Shown piece by piece: positions 9,846 through 20,882 of a DNA stretch of 64,000 nt. Source of the DNA: Curvibacter sp. GWA2_64_110. Its GTDB lineage: Bacteria > Pseudomonadota > Gammaproteobacteria > Burkholderiales > Burkholderiaceae_C. The notes under the pieces are model-generated. The model saw only the letters and a program-made list of their open reading frames with translations. It had not been told where the DNA came from and ran no database searches. The stretch is taken from assembly GCA_001797315.1 (NCBI GenBank), contig MGPC01000035.1, positions 50,872 to 114,871 of the forward strand, written 5' to 3'. The position numbers were made by a program, and so were the translations under genes. Position 1 is the stretch's first letter. Each line of letters opens with the position of its first letter.

Positions 9846-11095
9846 ACACGGCCTCCGTGCATGAGCTGCCTGTTTTCGTAATCAATCCGCAGCACCACGG
9901 CGAGCGCGACGAGGTTCATCAGGATGGCCGAGCCGCCGTAGCTCATCAGCGGCAGGGTCAGGCCCTTGGTCGGCAGGGCGCCAAGGTTCACCCCCATGTT
10001 GATGAAGGCCTGGAACCCCATCCAGATGCCCACGCCCTGCGCCACCAGACCGGCAAAGACCCGGTCCAGGGCAATGGCCTGGCGGCCGATGTGCATGATG
10101 CGACGCGTCATCCAGAGGAACAGGCCGATCACGGTCAGCACGCCGATCAGGCCGAACTCCTCGCCGATGACGGCCAGCAGGAAGTCGGTATGCGCCTCCG
10201 GCAGCCAGTGCAACTTTTCTACGCTGCCGCCGAGGCCGACGCCGAAGATCTCACCGCGGCCGATGGCAATCAGCGAGTGCGACAGCTGATAGCCCTTGCC
10301 GAGTGTGTGTTTCTCATCCCAGGGGTTGAGGTAGGCGAAGATGCGCTCGCGCCGCCATTCACTGAAGGCAATCATCATGCTGAAGGCCACCACCAGGACG
10401 GTGGCGATCAGGAAGAACATGCGGGCATTGACGCCACCCAGAAAGAGGATGCCCATGGCGATCACCGCGATCACCATGAAAGCGCCCATGTCGGGCTCGG
10501 CCAGCAGCAGCAGACCCACCACCGCCACCGCCACGCCCATCGGCAGCACGGCGCGGAAGAAGCGTTCCTTCACATCCATCTTGCGCACCATGTAATCGGC
10601 CGCGTACAGCAACACGGCGAACTTGGCCAGCTCCGAAGGCTGGAAATTCATGATGCCCAGCGCAATCCAGCGCCGCGCGCCGTTGACGCCCTTGCCGATG
10701 CCAGGGATCAGCACCGCGATCAGCAGCACCAGCGAGATCACGAACAGCCAGGGCGCCAGCTTCTCCCAGGTTTCCACCGGCACCTGGAAAGCGATCAGCG
10801 CGGCGACGAACGCCACCACCAGCGACAGCATGTGCCGGGTCAGGAAATGGGTATGGGCATAACGCGCAAACTTCGGGTTGTCCGGCATGGCGATCGAGGC
10901 CGAGTACACCATCACCAGTCCCCAGACCAGCAGCGCCACAGTCACCCAGACCAGCGCCTGGTCGAAACCCGACATGCGCACCGGCGCACCGCCGGCCGTG
11001 CCGCGCATGCCGCCCAGCCGCACCGGCAACGCATCGCCGGCCGGGCGCGCCATGCCGCCCAGCCAGCCGGTGAAACGTTGCGCCAGGGTGTTCAT
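9842..11095 (-). CDS. ftsW: lipid II polymerase FtsW (SEDS family)
   Basis: FtsW is a ten-helix SEDS glycosyltransferase that works with FtsI to polymerise septal peptidoglycan. About ten hydrophobic segments are visible. The conserved loop [21 protein letters not shown] and the late motif [17 protein letters not shown] are diagnostic. The N-terminal 35 residues before the first helix are Gly/Arg/Ala-rich and probably cytosolic. Length is 417 aa. It overlaps murD and murG by four bases. Confidence 0.97.
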   Translation of the reverse strand: MNTLAQRFTGWLGGMARPAGDALPVRLGGMRGTAGGAPVRMSGFDQALVWVTVALLVWGLVMVYSASIAMPDNPKFARYAHTHFLTRHMLSLVVAFVAALIAFQVPVETWEKLAPWLFVISLVLLIAVLIPGIGKGVNGARRWIALGIMNFQPSELAKFAVLLYAADYMVRKMDVKERFFRAVLPMGVAVAVVGLLLLAEPDMGAFMVIAVIAMGILFLGGVNARMFFLIATVLVVAFSMMIAFSEWRRERIFAYLNPWDEKHTLGKGYQLSHSLIAIGRGEIFGVGLGGSVEKLHWLPEAHTDFLLAVIGEEFGLIGVLTVIGLFLWMTRRIMHIGRQAIALDRVFAGLVAQGVGIWMGFQAFINMGVNLGALPTKGLTLPLMSYGGSAILMNLVALAVVLRIDYENRQLMHGGRV

Positions 11096-12984
11096 GCCAT
11101 ACCCCCTTCGGCCAGACCTACATCCTGCGCCAGCGCACGCACCGCCTCGATGAAGACGCGGGCCCGGTGCTCGTAGTTGTCGAACATGTCGAAACTGGCG
11201 CAGGCCGGCGACATCAGCACCGCATCGCCGGCGTGGGCACGCTGGTTGGCCAGCTGCACCGCCTCTTCCATCGAGCCGGCCGCCAGCAACGGTACGCCGC
11301 TGCTCTCGATCGCAGCGCGGATGGCCGGCGCATCGCGCCCGATCAGCACCACCGCACGTGCATAACGCGCCACAGGTGCGGCCAGCGGGGCAAAGTCCTG
11401 CCCCTTGCCGTCGCCACCGAGAATGACCACCAGCTTGCGCTCGGCACCGAGTCCTGTGAGCGCCGCCACGGTGGCGCCGACGTTGGTACCCTTGCTGTCG
11501 TCGAAGTACTCGACCTCGTTCACGATGGCCACCGGCTCCACGCGGTGCGGCTCACCGCGGTATTCGCGCAGGCCATAGAGCATGCTCCCCAGACTGCAGC
11601 CCGCCGCCTGGGCCAGCGCCAGGGCGGCCAGGGCATTGGTGGCGTTGTGCCGCCCGCGGATGCGCAGGGCATCGGCCGGCATCAGTCGCTGAATGAACAA
11701 CTCCACCTCTTCGCCGCGCTTGCGCTTCTGCGTTTCGTCGGCCTCCATGGCGCGCACCAGCCAGGCCATGCCATTGACCATCTCGATGCCAAAGTCGCCC
11801 GGGCGCTTCGGCATCTCGAACCCGAAGCTCACGTACTCGCGCCATTGGGGCTTTTGCAGCTTGACGCGCACCGGCTCGGGCAACATCGCCATCACCGCCG
11901 GGTCATCGCGGTTGAGCACCAGCAGGCCGTGTTCGCCGAAGATGCGCGCCTTGGCGGCGCCATAGGCCTCCATGCTGCCGTGCCAGTCCAGATGATCCTG
12001 TGTCACATTCAACACCACGGCGGCCGTGGGCTCGAAACCCTGCACGCCGTCGAGCTGGAAGCTCGACAGCTCCAGCACCCAGACCTCGGGCAGCGCACCC
12101 GCATCGACGTGCTGGGCCAGCGTGTCCAGCAGGCTGGGACCGATATTGCCGGCCACCGCCACGCTCTTGCCCGCATGGGCCACCAGTTGGCCGGTCAGCG
12201 CCGTCGTGGTCGTCTTGCCGTTGGTCCCGGTGATCGCCAGCACCTTGGGGGCATAAGCGCGTTCGGCCTGCAGGTCGCGCAGGGCACGTGCGAACAGGTC
12301 CAACTCGCCGCCCACCCACAGGCCGATGGCCTGCGCCGCCTGCCACACCGGCGCCACCACGGCCGGCGGCAGCCCCGGACTCTTGAAGACGGCACGGAAG
12401 TCGCTGCCTTCGATCAACGCAGCGTCGAAAGCACCACTGCGGAAGACCACATCGGGCAACTCGCTGCGCAGGGCGGCCAGCTGCGGCGGCGCCTCACGGG
12501 TGTCGGCCACCGTCACATGCGCGCCCTGACGCACACACCAGCGGGCCATGGCCAGCCCCGAAGTCCCCAGGCCCAGGATGAGAACCGGCTGGTCCCGTAA
12601 CGGCGAGGCCACCGCCTCGTCGCCCGGCTCGGCGGCCACAGGGGTTTCTTCACCCACCCCCGACGCAGTGGCGTCAGACGGCGGCGTCTCCTCTGCGGAC
12701 GCAGTCGGTACGGCGTATTCAGGTGCACTCACTTCGGCAAACAATTGCGCCACGAAGGCCGCCGCGTCGCGCGCGGCCGTCAGAGTTTCCGGCAGAGGCT
12801 TGGCGGCTTTCGTGCTGATCACCTCGGCGGGCGTCTGGGCCACTTCCGCCTCGGAAGGCTGCAGCGCAGGTGCTGGCAACTCAGGCACAGCCTCTGGCTC
12901 CGCTGCTGGCACGTGCGCCGGCATCACCTCCGCCGGAGGCTGCACAGGCACATCGCTGGGGTTGAGGGGCTCGTTCGGGTTCAT
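11092..12984 (-). CDS. murD: UDP-N-acetylmuramoyl-L-alanine--D-glutamate ligase with long N-terminal extension
   Basis: MurD adds D-Glu to UDP-MurNAc-L-Ala in the cytosol. The enzyme core begins near residue 131 ([20 protein letters not shown]), with the P-loop [29 protein letters not shown] and [11 protein letters not shown]. The ATG at 12984 overlaps the mraY stop (ATGA), so this start is well supported and gives 630 aa. The usual length is 450-500 aa. The extra 130 residues are low-complexity, rich in Pro, Ala, Glu and Val, with no predicted membrane segment, and the frame there is fully open. See findings. Confidence 0.95.
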   Translation of the reverse strand: MNPNEPLNPSDVPVQPPAEVMPAHVPAAEPEAVPELPAPALQPSEAEVAQTPAEVISTKAAKPLPETLTAARDAAAFVAQLFAEVSAPEYAVPTASAEETPPSDATASGVGEETPVAAEPGDEAVASPLRDQPVLILGLGTSGLAMARWCVRQGAHVTVADTREAPPQLAALRSELPDVVFRSGAFDAALIEGSDFRAVFKSPGLPPAVVAPVWQAAQAIGLWVGGELDLFARALRDLQAERAYAPKVLAITGTNGKTTTTALTGQLVAHAGKSVAVAGNIGPSLLDTLAQHVDAGALPEVWVLELSSFQLDGVQGFEPTAAVVLNVTQDHLDWHGSMEAYGAAKARIFGEHGLLVLNRDDPAVMAMLPEPVRVKLQKPQWREYVSFGFEMPKRPGDFGIEMVNGMAWLVRAMEADETQKRKRGEEVELFIQRLMPADALRIRGRHNATNALAALALAQAAGCSLGSMLYGLREYRGEPHRVEPVAIVNEVEYFDDSKGTNVGATVAALTGLGAERKLVVILGGDGKGQDFAPLAAPVARYARAVVLIGRDAPAIRAAIESSGVPLLAAGSMEEAVQLANQRAHAGDAVLMSPACASFDMFDNYEHRARVFIEAVRALAQDVGLAEGGMA

Positions 12985-14159
12985 CGCAGTTTCAGGGTCG
13001 ACAGGCCGATCAGGCACAGCAGCATGGTGATGATCCAGAAGCGCACCACCACCTGCGTTTCCTTCCAGCCGCTCTTCTCGAAATGGTGGTGCAGCGGCGC
13101 CATCTTCAGGATGCGCCGGCCCTCGCCGTATTTCTTTTTCGTGTACTTGAACCAGGTCACCTGCAACATCACGGACAGCGCCTCGACCACGAAAATGCCG
13201 CCCATGATGGCCAGCACGATTTCCTGCCGCACGATGACGGCGATCGTGCCCAAGGCCCCCCCCAGCGCCAGTGCTCCGACGTCACCCATGAAGACCTGCG
13301 CCGGGTGGGCGTTGAACCAGAGGAAGGCCAGGCCGGCACCGGCCATGGCGGCGCAGAAGATCAGCAGCTCACCCGAACCCGGGATGTAGGGGAAGAACAG
13401 ATACTTGGAATAGACTGCGCTACCGGTGACGTAGGCGAACACGCCCAGCGCCGAGCCGACCATCACCACCGGCATGATGGCCAGGCCGTCCAGGCCGTCG
13501 GTCAGGTTGACGGCGTTGCTAGCACCGACGATGACGAGGTAGGTCATGATGACGAAGCCGAACACGCCCAGCGGGTAGCTCACTTCCTTGATGAAGGGCA
13601 GCAGCAGGCCGGCCTTGGGCGGCAGATTGACGTCGAAACCGGAGCGCACCCAGGTGATGAAGAGTTCCAGCACGCGCAGGTTGCTGCTCTCGGAAATGCT
13701 GAACACCAGGTAGAGCGCGGCCACCAGGCCGATCAGCGACTGCCAGAAATACTTCTCGCGCGAGCGCATGCCCTCCGGGTCCTTGTTGACGACCTTGCGC
13801 CAGTCGTCCACCCAGCCGATGGCGCCGAAGCCGAGCGTGACCAGCAGCACGATCCAGACGAAGCGGTTGGAGAGGTCGAACCACAACAGCGTGGAAATGG
13901 CGATCGACAACAGGATCAGCACGCCGCCCATGGTTGGGGTTCCACTCTTGGCCAGGTGCGTCTCCATACCGTAGCCGCGCACCGGCTGGCCGATTTTCAG
14001 CGCGGTCAGGCGCCGGATCACGTAAGGGCCGGCGACCAGCCCCATCAGCAGCGCCGTGAGCGCAGCCATGACGGCCCGGAACGTCAGGTACTGGAACACC
14101 CGGAAAAATCCGAATTCGGGTGACAGGGTTTGCAGCCACTGGGCCAGGCTAAGCAGCAT
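12981..14159 (-). CDS. mraY: phospho-MurNAc-pentapeptide transferase MraY
   Basis: MraY is a ten-helix integral enzyme that makes lipid I from UDP-MurNAc-pentapeptide and undecaprenyl phosphate. The family motifs [26 protein letters not shown] (with the catalytic Asp) and the C-terminal [13 protein letters not shown] are all present. I use the ATG at 14159 ([12 protein letters not shown]), which gives 392 aa. Upstream codons in the open frame are not family-like. The start lies 11 bases inside murF. Confidence 0.97.
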   Translation of the reverse strand: MLLSLAQWLQTLSPEFGFFRVFQYLTFRAVMAALTALLMGLVAGPYVIRRLTALKIGQPVRGYGMETHLAKSGTPTMGGVLILLSIAISTLLWFDLSNRFVWIVLLVTLGFGAIGWVDDWRKVVNKDPEGMRSREKYFWQSLIGLVAALYLVFSISESSNLRVLELFITWVRSGFDVNLPPKAGLLLPFIKEVSYPLGVFGFVIMTYLVIVGASNAVNLTDGLDGLAIMPVVMVGSALGVFAYVTGSAVYSKYLFFPYIPGSGELLIFCAAMAGAGLAFLWFNAHPAQVFMGDVGALALGGALGTIAVIVRQEIVLAIMGGIFVVEALSVMLQVTWFKYTKKKYGEGRRILKMAPLHHHFEKSGWKETQVVVRFWIITMLLCLIGLSTLKLR

Positions 14160-15579
14160 GGGATTCTTCCTTGTTCTGTTGGGCACGTGCCGTGATGGCC
14201 TGCACCACGCGTTCCATGCGCATGAAGCGTGAACCCTTGACCAGCACACTGCGCAGGTCGGGCAGCGTACTGAGCACCGCGGTGTTCAGCGTCTCGATAT
14301 CCGTGAAATGGCAGCCGCCCGGGACCGTCGGCCGCGTGAAATGTTGCACCGCCACGGCGGCCTGCTCACCGAGCGCAAACAGCATCTCGATGCCGCGTTC
14401 GCGCGCGTAGGCACCGACCTCGGCATGAAAGCGTGGGCCTTCCGTCCCCACCTCGCCCATGTCGCCCAGCACCAGCAGGCGCGGCCCCGGCAGGCCGGCC
14501 AGCACATCGATGGCGGCGCGCACGGAGTCGGGGTTGGCGTTGTAACTGTCGTCTACCAGCGTGAGCATGCGCCCGGCCAGCTCGACCGCCAGCGCACGCG
14601 AACGGCCCTTGACCGGCTCGAAGGCTTCCAGCCCGCGCGCAATGTCAGCCAGCGGCACACCGGCGGCCAGCGCGCAGGCCGCCGCCGCCAGCGAGTTCTT
14701 GACGTTGTGCAGGCCGGCCACATGCAGGGTGTAGGTCAGCGCACCCGCTGGGGTGTGCGCCTGGATCTGCCAGACGTTGTTCGTCCATTGCGGCGCAGTG
14801 CAGCTCAGGTCGGCCGCTTCGGCATCGGGCGTGATGGCAAAGGTCAGTTGCGGCCGTCTACCCGCCAGGCCATGCCACAGGGCGCTGTAGGCATCGTCGG
14901 CCGGAAAGACCGCCGTACCACTGGCGGCCAACGCCTCGACCACGGCGCCGTTCTCGCGCGCCACGGCTTCGATGGTGGCCATGAACTCCTGATGCTCACG
15001 CTGCGCGTTGTTGACCAGCGCCACCGTCGGCTGCGCGATGGTGGCCAGGACGGCAATTTCGCCCGGGTGGTTCATGCCGAGCTCGACCACTGCCAGCTCA
15101 TGCCCGGCGCGCAGGCGCAGCACGGTGAGCGGCACGCCGATCTCGTTGTTGAGGTTGCCTTCAGTCGCCAGCATGGCCTGCGGTCGATAGGCACGCAGGA
15201 TGGCGGCGATCATCTGCGTCACGGTGGTCTTGCCATTGCTGCCGGTCACGGCAATCAACGGCAATTTGAACTGGGCACGCCAGCCGGTGGCCAGCTGTCC
15301 CAGCGCCAGCTTGCTGTCGCCCACCACCAGACCAGGCAGGCCGGCGGCACGCAGCGCGGCTTCATCGTTGCAGATCGCCGCCACGGCGCCTTTGGCCCGG
15401 GCCTCGGCCAGAAACTCATTGGCGTCGAAACGCTCACCCTTGAGGGCAACGAACAGGTCGCCCTCTTGCACGGTACGCGTGTCGCTGTGCACACGCCGCA
15501 CCGCCACGCTGCCGTCGCCCACGAGGCGCGCACCGGGCAACCAGGACAGCGCCTGCTGCAAAGTCATCATGGTGCTCAT
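14149..15579 (-). CDS. murF: UDP-MurNAc-tripeptide:D-Ala-D-Ala ligase MurF
   Basis: MurF completes the UDP-MurNAc pentapeptide by adding D-Ala-D-Ala. The ATP loop [16 protein letters not shown] is at about residues 105-120, with [14 protein letters not shown] and the C-terminal [16 protein letters not shown]. Length is 476 aa. The ATG at 15579 overlaps the murE stop. An ATG three codons later (MMTLQQ) is an alternative start. Confidence 0.96.
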   Translation of the reverse strand: MSTMMTLQQALSWLPGARLVGDGSVAVRRVHSDTRTVQEGDLFVALKGERFDANEFLAEARAKGAVAAICNDEAALRAAGLPGLVVGDSKLALGQLATGWRAQFKLPLIAVTGSNGKTTVTQMIAAILRAYRPQAMLATEGNLNNEIGVPLTVLRLRAGHELAVVELGMNHPGEIAVLATIAQPTVALVNNAQREHQEFMATIEAVARENGAVVEALAASGTAVFPADDAYSALWHGLAGRRPQLTFAITPDAEAADLSCTAPQWTNNVWQIQAHTPAGALTYTLHVAGLHNVKNSLAAAACALAAGVPLADIARGLEAFEPVKGRSRALAVELAGRMLTLVDDSYNANPDSVRAAIDVLAGLPGPRLLVLGDMGEVGTEGPRFHAEVGAYARERGIEMLFALGEQAAVAVQHFTRPTVPGGCHFTDIETLNTAVLSTLPDLRSVLVKGSRFMRMERVVQAITARAQQNKEESHAA

Positions 15580-17099
15580 GACGGCTCCCCCTCGGTCGCC
15601 GCCGCGCGGGCCTGCAAGGCCTTGCGCACCTCGGCGTTGTCGGAAAACGGTGTGCGCGTACCAGCCGTCTCCTGGTAATCCTCGTGTCCCTTGCCGGCCA
15701 CCAGCACCACGTCGTACACGCCCGCCTGTTGCAGCGTCTGGGCAATCGCCAGGGCCCGGTCGCTCTGCACACCCACGGCCTCATGCCCTTCGAGTCCGAG
15801 CAGGATCTGGCTGATGATGGCTTCGGGTTTCTCGCTACGCGGGTTGTCGCTGGTCAGCACCACCTGGTCGGCCTGCTGACCGGCCACCGCACCCATGAGC
15901 GGGCGCTTGATCGGGTCGCGATCGCCACCGCAGCCGAAGATGCACCAGAGCTGGCCGCCGCGTTGCGCCGCCAACGGACGCAGCGCCTGCAGCACCTGCG
16001 CCAGCGCGTCGGGCGTGTGGGCATAGTCCACCACCACCAGCGGTTGTCCGGCCTCGCCCTGGCATTCCATTCTCCCTGGCACCGGATGCAGATTGCGGCA
16101 GGCATCCACCGCGGCGGCGAGCGGGACACCGAGCGAACGCATGGCACCGATGACACCGAGCAGGTTGGCCACGTTGTAGTGACCGATCAGATGCGTCGCC
16201 AGTTCATGCTGCGCCTCGCCCTCGCAGACGGTGAAGCGCAGGCCCTGGCCATCGAAGCGGATGTCGCGCGCGCACAGCCGCGCCAGCGCTTTGCATGACA
16301 CGGTCCACAGATCGAGCGAACGGCCCGCCAGCACTTGCGCCAGCGCGTCACCTTTCTCGTCATCGATGTTGACTACCGCAGCGCGCAGACCCGGCCAGTC
16401 GAACAGCGCCTCCTTGGCCTGCCAGTAGGCAGCCATGCTGCCGTGGTAGTCGAGGTGGTCCTGCGTGAAGTTGGTGAAGACAGCAGTGCGGATCTGCGTG
16501 CCGTCCAGGCGCCGTTCCTCGATGCCGATGGACGAAGCTTCGATGGCACAAGCCTGCAGCCCCTCGTCGACAAAACGACGCAAGGTTTGCTGCAGCAATA
16601 CCGGATCGGGGGTGGTCAACCCGGTGCTCACCACCTGCGCCGTCTCGCCTGCAGCGCCTGGCAAGGGCGCGCGGCCGATGCCCAGCGTGCCCACCAGGCC
16701 GCAGGCGACCGGCCGTTTGAGTGATGACAGGGCCTGCGCCAGCCACCACGTCGTCGAAGTCTTGCCATTGGTGCCGGTCACCGCCAGCACATCGAGCTGC
16801 CGAGAAGGCTGCTCGTAATAAGCGGCCGCAATCGGCCCGCTGGCCACCTTGAGGCCGGCGTAGGTCGCCACGCGCTCGCTCTCAAACTGGTAGCCCTCGA
16901 CACCCGCCTGCTCGACCAGACAGGCCGCTGCCCCCTGGGCCAGCGCGCCCGTCACATACTGGCGGCCGTCGGTAGCGGCACCCGGCCAGGCGATGAAGCC
17001 ATCGCCCGCGCGCACCTTGCGGCTGTCGGTCTGCAAGGTGCCGACGACTTGCGTTCGCAGCCATTGCGCGGCCTGCACGGGGGTGCGGAGCTCGATCAT
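15576..17099 (-). CDS. murE: UDP-MurNAc-L-Ala-D-Glu:meso-DAP ligase MurE
   Basis: MurE adds the third peptide residue. The P-loop is AVTGTNGKTSTTWWLAQ, followed by NFTQDHLDYHGSM. The motif SDNPRSEKPEAI contains DNPR, the family signature for meso-diaminopimelate rather than lysine, which fits a Gram-negative. Length is 507 aa. The ATG at 17099 overlaps the ftsI stop by one base (TGATG). Confidence 0.97.
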   Translation of the reverse strand: MIELRTPVQAAQWLRTQVVGTLQTDSRKVRAGDGFIAWPGAATDGRQYVTGALAQGAAACLVEQAGVEGYQFESERVATYAGLKVASGPIAAAYYEQPSRQLDVLAVTGTNGKTSTTWWLAQALSSLKRPVACGLVGTLGIGRAPLPGAAGETAQVVSTGLTTPDPVLLQQTLRRFVDEGLQACAIEASSIGIEERRLDGTQIRTAVFTNFTQDHLDYHGSMAAYWQAKEALFDWPGLRAAVVNIDDEKGDALAQVLAGRSLDLWTVSCKALARLCARDIRFDGQGLRFTVCEGEAQHELATHLIGHYNVANLLGVIGAMRSLGVPLAAAVDACRNLHPVPGRMECQGEAGQPLVVVDYAHTPDALAQVLQALRPLAAQRGGQLWCIFGCGGDRDPIKRPLMGAVAGQQADQVVLTSDNPRSEKPEAIISQILLGLEGHEAVGVQSDRALAIAQTLQQAGVYDVVLVAGKGHEDYQETAGTRTPFSDNAEVRKALQARAAATEGEPS

Positions 17100-18844
17100 C
17101 AGAAGCTCTCCTCCACCGCCTGCGCCACGATCTGCGGCTTGACTGCCATGTCGGGCTGCACGCCCATCATGCGCAGGGTCTGCTGCACCACTTCACTGAA
17201 CACCGGCGCGGCCACGGCGCCGCCATAGTACTGGCCCGCGCTCGGCTCGTCGATCATGACCGCCACGATGATGCGCGGCTTTTCGATCGGGGCCATGCCG
17301 GTGAACCAGGCGCGGTATTTGTTGCTGGCATAGCTGCGCCCGATCTGCTTGTGCGCCGTGCCCGACTTGCCGCCCACCGAATAACCGATGGTCTGCGCCT
17401 TCGGCCCGGTGCCGCCAGGACCGGCCGCCATCTGCAGCATCTTGCGCACCTGGGCCGCCGTCTGTGTCGACAACACCTGCACGCCCACCACGGGTTCGCT
17501 GCTCTTGAGAAGGGTGGCTGGAATGATCTGACCATCGTGCGCGAACACCGTGTAGGAGCGCGCCATTTGGAACAGCGAGGCCGACAGGCCGTAGCCGTAG
17601 GACATGGTGGCCTGCTCGACCGGCCGCCACGACTTGTAGGGGCGCAGGCGTCCCGAGGCGATACCGGGGAAACTGAGCTGCGGCTTCTGGCCGAAGCCGG
17701 CGGCGGAGAAGATTTCCCACATCTCGCGCGGCTGCATCTGCATGGCGATTTTGGTGGTGCCGACGTTGCTCGACACCTGAATCACCTGCTCGACCGTCAG
17801 CGGGCCATGCGGGTGCGAGTCGTGGATCGTCGCCCCCGTGATCGTGACGCTGCCGGGCGCCGTCTGAATCACCGTATCGGGCTTGACGCGTCCGCTTTCC
17901 AACGCCAGACCGATGGTGAAGGGTTTCATGGTCGAGCCCGGCTCGAACACATCGGTCAGCGCGATGTTGCGCAATTGGGCACCGGTCAGGTTCTGCCGCT
18001 TGTCCGGCACATAGCTCGGGTAGTTGGCCAGCGCCAGCACCTCGCCGGTGACGGCGTCGAGCACCACCACGCTACCGGCCTTGGCCTTGTTGTCCAGCAC
18101 CGCGGATTTGAGCTTCTGATAGGCGAAGAACTGCACCTTGCTGTCGATGGAGAGCTGGATGTCCTTGCCATCCACTGGCGGCACCTGCTCGCCCACATCT
18201 TCCACCACACGCCCGAGCCGGTCCTTGATGACGCGGCGCGACCCGGCCCGGCCGGCGAGCGACTTGTCGAAGGCCAGTTCCACGCCTTCCTGGCCGTGGT
18301 TCTCGACATTGGCAAAACCCACCACATGCGCGGCCGCCTCGCCCTCCGGGTATTTGCGCTTGTACTCCTTGCGCTGGTAGATGCCCTTGATGTTCAAGGC
18401 CGCAATCTGCTGCGCCACCGGCTCATCGACCTGGCGCTTGAGCCAGACGAAGGTCTTGTCCTCGTCTTCCAGTTTCTTGTTCAATTCGGCCAACGGTACA
18501 TTCAGCAGCTGCGCCAACTGGCGCAGTTTGGCCTTGACCTCGGCGTCATCACGCTCCACGTCCTCGGGGATCGCCCAGATGCTGGGCGCCACCACGTTGG
18601 AAGCCAGCAGCAGGCCGTTGCGATCCAGGATGCGGCCGCGATGGGCCGGCAGTTCCAGCGTGCGGGCAAAGCGCACCTCGCCCTGACGCTGGAAAAAGTC
18701 ATTGCCCACCACCTGCACATAGGCGGCACGGGCCGCCAGCCCGCCAAAACCCAGGGCCAGCGCTGCCACGATGAACTTGCTGCGCCACACCGGCGTGCGG
18801 CTGGCCAGCAGCGGACTGGAGGTGTAGAGAATGCTGCGGCTCAT
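17099..18844 (-). CDS. ftsI: septal penicillin-binding protein 3 (peptidoglycan transpeptidase FtsI)
   Basis: FtsI is the division-specific DD-transpeptidase in the periplasm, anchored by one N-terminal helix (about residues 23-45, FIVAALALGFGGLAARAAYV). The catalytic motifs are in order: STMK (FEPGSTMKPFT), SSN (QVSSNVGT) and KSGT (GGKSGTAHKQ). The RGRILDRNG segment of the pedestal domain is typical. Length is 581 aa. It lies between ftsL and murE with overlaps at both ends. Confidence 0.97.
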   Translation of the reverse strand: MSRSILYTSSPLLASRTPVWRSKFIVAALALGFGGLAARAAYVQVVGNDFFQRQGEVRFARTLELPAHRGRILDRNGLLLASNVVAPSIWAIPEDVERDDAEVKAKLRQLAQLLNVPLAELNKKLEDEDKTFVWLKRQVDEPVAQQIAALNIKGIYQRKEYKRKYPEGEAAAHVVGFANVENHGQEGVELAFDKSLAGRAGSRRVIKDRLGRVVEDVGEQVPPVDGKDIQLSIDSKVQFFAYQKLKSAVLDNKAKAGSVVVLDAVTGEVLALANYPSYVPDKRQNLTGAQLRNIALTDVFEPGSTMKPFTIGLALESGRVKPDTVIQTAPGSVTITGATIHDSHPHGPLTVEQVIQVSSNVGTTKIAMQMQPREMWEIFSAAGFGQKPQLSFPGIASGRLRPYKSWRPVEQATMSYGYGLSASLFQMARSYTVFAHDGQIIPATLLKSSEPVVGVQVLSTQTAAQVRKMLQMAAGPGGTGPKAQTIGYSVGGKSGTAHKQIGRSYASNKYRAWFTGMAPIEKPRIIVAVMIDEPSAGQYYGGAVAAPVFSEVVQQTLRMMGVQPDMAVKPQIVAQAVEESF

Positions 18845-19164
18845 TGCACACGCCCCTGCGCTTGTGGCCTGCGCGCAGACTGGGCGGCCTCGGCCGTGGG
18901 CGCCGCATAGGTGACGTAGTGCGTGATGGCCGGCGTGGTCACGCGCATGTGCAATTGCTCGCGCGCCAGCTTGTCGACCCGCAATGGCGTGGCCTGCGCC
19001 CGCTTCTCGATCTGCAGTTGTTCGCGTTCGGTGTCGATCCGGCGCGCATCGAGCTTGGCACGGTCGATTTCCGTGTACAGCCGGCGCGACGCGTATTGCA
19101 CGTTGACCAGGTAGAGCGCACTGGCCAGCACGGCGAGCAGCAGAACGAGGTTCAACCTGGTCAT
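18841..19164 (-). CDS. ftsL: cell division protein FtsL
   Basis: This 107-residue bitopic protein starts [20 protein letters not shown]. One membrane helix (residues 5-22) is followed by a periplasmic coiled coil with Leu/Glu/Arg heptads (about 28-66). FtsL pairs with FtsB and FtsQ to activate FtsWI. Sequence is poorly conserved in the family, so position between rsmH and ftsI and the topology carry the call. It overlaps both neighbours by four bases. The tail after residue 85 is Ala/Gln/Arg-rich. Confidence 0.93.
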   Translation of the reverse strand: MTRLNLVLLLAVLASALYLVNVQYASRRLYTEIDRAKLDARRIDTEREQLQIEKRAQATPLRVDKLAREQLHMRVTTPAITHYVTYAAPTAEAAQSARRPQAQGRVQ

Positions 19165-20105
19165 GCTGTCGTCCTCATGGCCACGCGCATGATGGCGCTG
19201 CGCGCGCGCGGGTTGGCGGCCACCTCCGGCGCGCTCGGCTTGATGCGGTCCAGCGCCTTGAGCTTCATCGGCTGGGGTGCGGCAAACGGCGCACGGCGGT
19301 CGTACACCTCGCGCGAATGCTGCGCGATGAATTGCTTGACGATGCGGTCTTCCAGCGAATGAAAACTGATCACCACCAGCCGGCCTCCGGGTTGCAGCAC
19401 ATCCAGACTCGCCTCTAGCGCCGCTTGCAGCTCTTCAAGCTCGGCGTTGATGAAAATCCGAAAAGCCTGAAATGTGCGCGTTGCAGGGTTCTGGCCCGGC
19501 TCGCGGGTTTTGACCGTGTCAGCCACGAGCTGGGCCAGCTCAGTGGTGGTTGAAATTGGGCCCCGTTCCTGTCGGCGAGCAACAATCGCCTTTGCAATTT
19601 GCCCAGCAAACCGTTCTTCACCGTAGTCACGTATCACCTCCGCGATCTGTCTGGTTTCGGCACTTTCGAGCCACTCGGCCACGCTCTGGCCGCGCGTGGT
19701 GTCCATGCGCATGTCCAACGGACCTTCGAATCGAAAACTGAATCCCCGCTCGGGGTTGTCGATCTGCGGCGAACTCACGCCCAGATCCATCAGCACGCCG
19801 GCCGCGCTGGCCGACGGCAGTTCGTCCAGATGGCGAAAGCCCTGGTGGCGGATGGCAAAGCGCGGGTCGGTTATGCGCTGCGCCTCGGCAATCGCCATCG
19901 GGTCCTTGTCGAAAGCGATCAGCCGCCCCTGGGGCGAGAGCCTGGAAAGGATGAGGCGCGAATGCCCGCCGCGGCCGAAAGTGGCGTCGACATAGGTGCC
20001 GTCGGCCGGGTCCGGCCCGTCCGCCTGCGCGTCCGGCTTGTTGAATAAGGCTTCGATGGCTTCGTTCAACAAGACGGTGGTGTGTGTCCATGCGGAGTTT
20101 TCCAC
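19161..20105 (-). CDS. rsmH: 16S rRNA (cytosine-1402-N4) methyltransferase
   Basis: RsmH (MraW) methylates N4 of C1402 in 16S rRNA with S-adenosylmethionine. [12 protein letters not shown] opens the protein, [19 protein letters not shown] is the SAM motif, and [14 protein letters not shown] is the family signature. I use the GTG at 20105, six bases after GAAGG, giving 314 aa; a TTG at 20111 is also possible. It starts nine bases after mraZ ends. Confidence 0.95.
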   Translation of the reverse strand: MENSAWTHTTVLLNEAIEALFNKPDAQADGPDPADGTYVDATFGRGGHSRLILSRLSPQGRLIAFDKDPMAIAEAQRITDPRFAIRHQGFRHLDELPSASAAGVLMDLGVSSPQIDNPERGFSFRFEGPLDMRMDTTRGQSVAEWLESAETRQIAEVIRDYGEERFAGQIAKAIVARRQERGPISTTTELAQLVADTVKTREPGQNPATRTFQAFRIFINAELEELQAALEASLDVLQPGGRLVVISFHSLEDRIVKQFIAQHSREVYDRRAPFAAPQPMKLKALDRIKPSAPEVAANPRARSAIMRVAMRTTA

Positions 20106-20114
20106 CGTCAACCT

Positions 20115-20543
20115 TCAGAAGGAAAAGTCCTTGAAGACATCGGGCATCTCGCCCTGCATGGCCTGGGCCTCCTGCGCCTCGTAAGTCGCCTTGTCCCAGA
20201 GCTCGAAGTGGTTGCCCATGCCCAGCAGCATGCCGTCCTTGGTGATGCCGGCGGCCGTGCGCAACTCCGGCGAAATCAGCACACGGCCGGTGGCATCCAT
20301 CTCCACATCCATGGCATTGCCAAGAAAGATGCGCTTCCACCATTGAGCCGCCATCGGCAGCGCGGCAATGCGCTCACGGAATTTCTCCCATTCCGGGCGC
20401 GGGAAGATCATGAGGCAGCCGTGCGGATGCTTGGTGATGGTCAGTTGGCCGGTCGCCGTGGCACTCAACACGTCACGGTGCCGCGTGGGCACCGACAGGC
20501 GGCCCTTGGCATCCAGACTCAGTGACGACGCACCTTGAAACAC
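20115..20543 (-). CDS. mraZ: transcriptional regulator MraZ
   Basis: MraZ is an AbrB-fold DNA-binding ring protein that represses its own dcw operon. The first half reads [22 protein letters not shown], the typical swapped-hairpin repeat, and the second repeat has [16 protein letters not shown] use the GTG at 20543 (142 aa), preceded by GAGGGG at nine bases. The open frame upstream is unrelated. Four candidate MraZ boxes lie 52-86 bases upstream. Confidence 0.95.
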   Translation of the reverse strand: MFQGASSLSLDAKGRLSVPTRHRDVLSATATGQLTITKHPHGCLMIFPRPEWEKFRERIAALPMAAQWWKRIFLGNAMDVEMDATGRVLISPELRTAAGITKDGMLLGMGNHFELWDKATYEAQEAQAMQGEMPDVFKDFSF

Positions 20544-20594
20544 GACAGCAAACCCCTCTTGTACAGAAAAGCCAGAAAGCGAAAAGCACGAAGG

Positions 20595-20629
20595 CACTTT
20601 TCACCACTTAATTCCACTTTTTTGCACTG
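20595..20629 (-). promoter_or_regulatory. four MraZ boxes at 10-bp period
   Basis: On the plus strand CACTT, CACTT, CACTT and CACTG begin at 20595, 20605, 20615 and 20625, exactly 10 bp apart. On the coding strand they read AAGTG/CAGTG. Known MraZ operators are three or four GTGG/AGTG-type repeats spaced by about one helical turn between promoter and mraZ, and this matches. They would lie just after the predicted transcription start, suited to repression. Confidence 0.8.
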
Positions 20630-20636
20630 TAGCAGC

Positions 20637-20665
20637 AAAATAGTCTGCCGCAAGAGGGATTACAA
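20637..20665 (-). promoter_or_regulatory. candidate mraZ/dcw promoter
   Basis: On the minus strand a -35 TTGTAA (20660-20665) and a -10 TATTTT (20637-20642) are separated by 17 bases. Transcription would start near 20630, two bases before the first MraZ box. The fit to sigma70 spacing is exact and the region is AT-rich. Confidence 0.65.
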
Positions 20666-20882
20666 GAAAATTTTCAATGAAATCAAGGACTTAGAACGGT
20701 TTTCAAATAAAATCCAAGGGCAAAAATCGTTCTAAATTAAGCACTTAGCAAGTGATATGAATGTGATGCTTGAAGGATGGATGCCTTCGGAAAGTCACTC
20801 ACAAAATGTAACGAGAAAGAGCCTCGTTGTGGCGTAGATCCGTCCGCCAAGCGTCAACCATGGTCCGGATGGGACATGCGCT
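20666..20882. other. AT-rich intergenic region upstream of the dcw promoter
   Basis: No gene is seen between the mraZ promoter and the STAS-protein stop (gap 20544-20882 overall). It contains the inverted repeat TTAGAACG (20691-20698) / CGTTCTAA (20728-20735) and the short palindrome CACTTAGCAAGTG (20742-20754). Its base composition is far more AT-rich than the flanking genes, which fits a regulatory role. Confidence 0.5.

Noticed and set aside
9857..11176. Plus-strand frame of 439 codons opposite ftsW
   Set aside because: His/Gln/Asp-rich shadow of a membrane protein gene; the minus strand clearly encodes FtsW.
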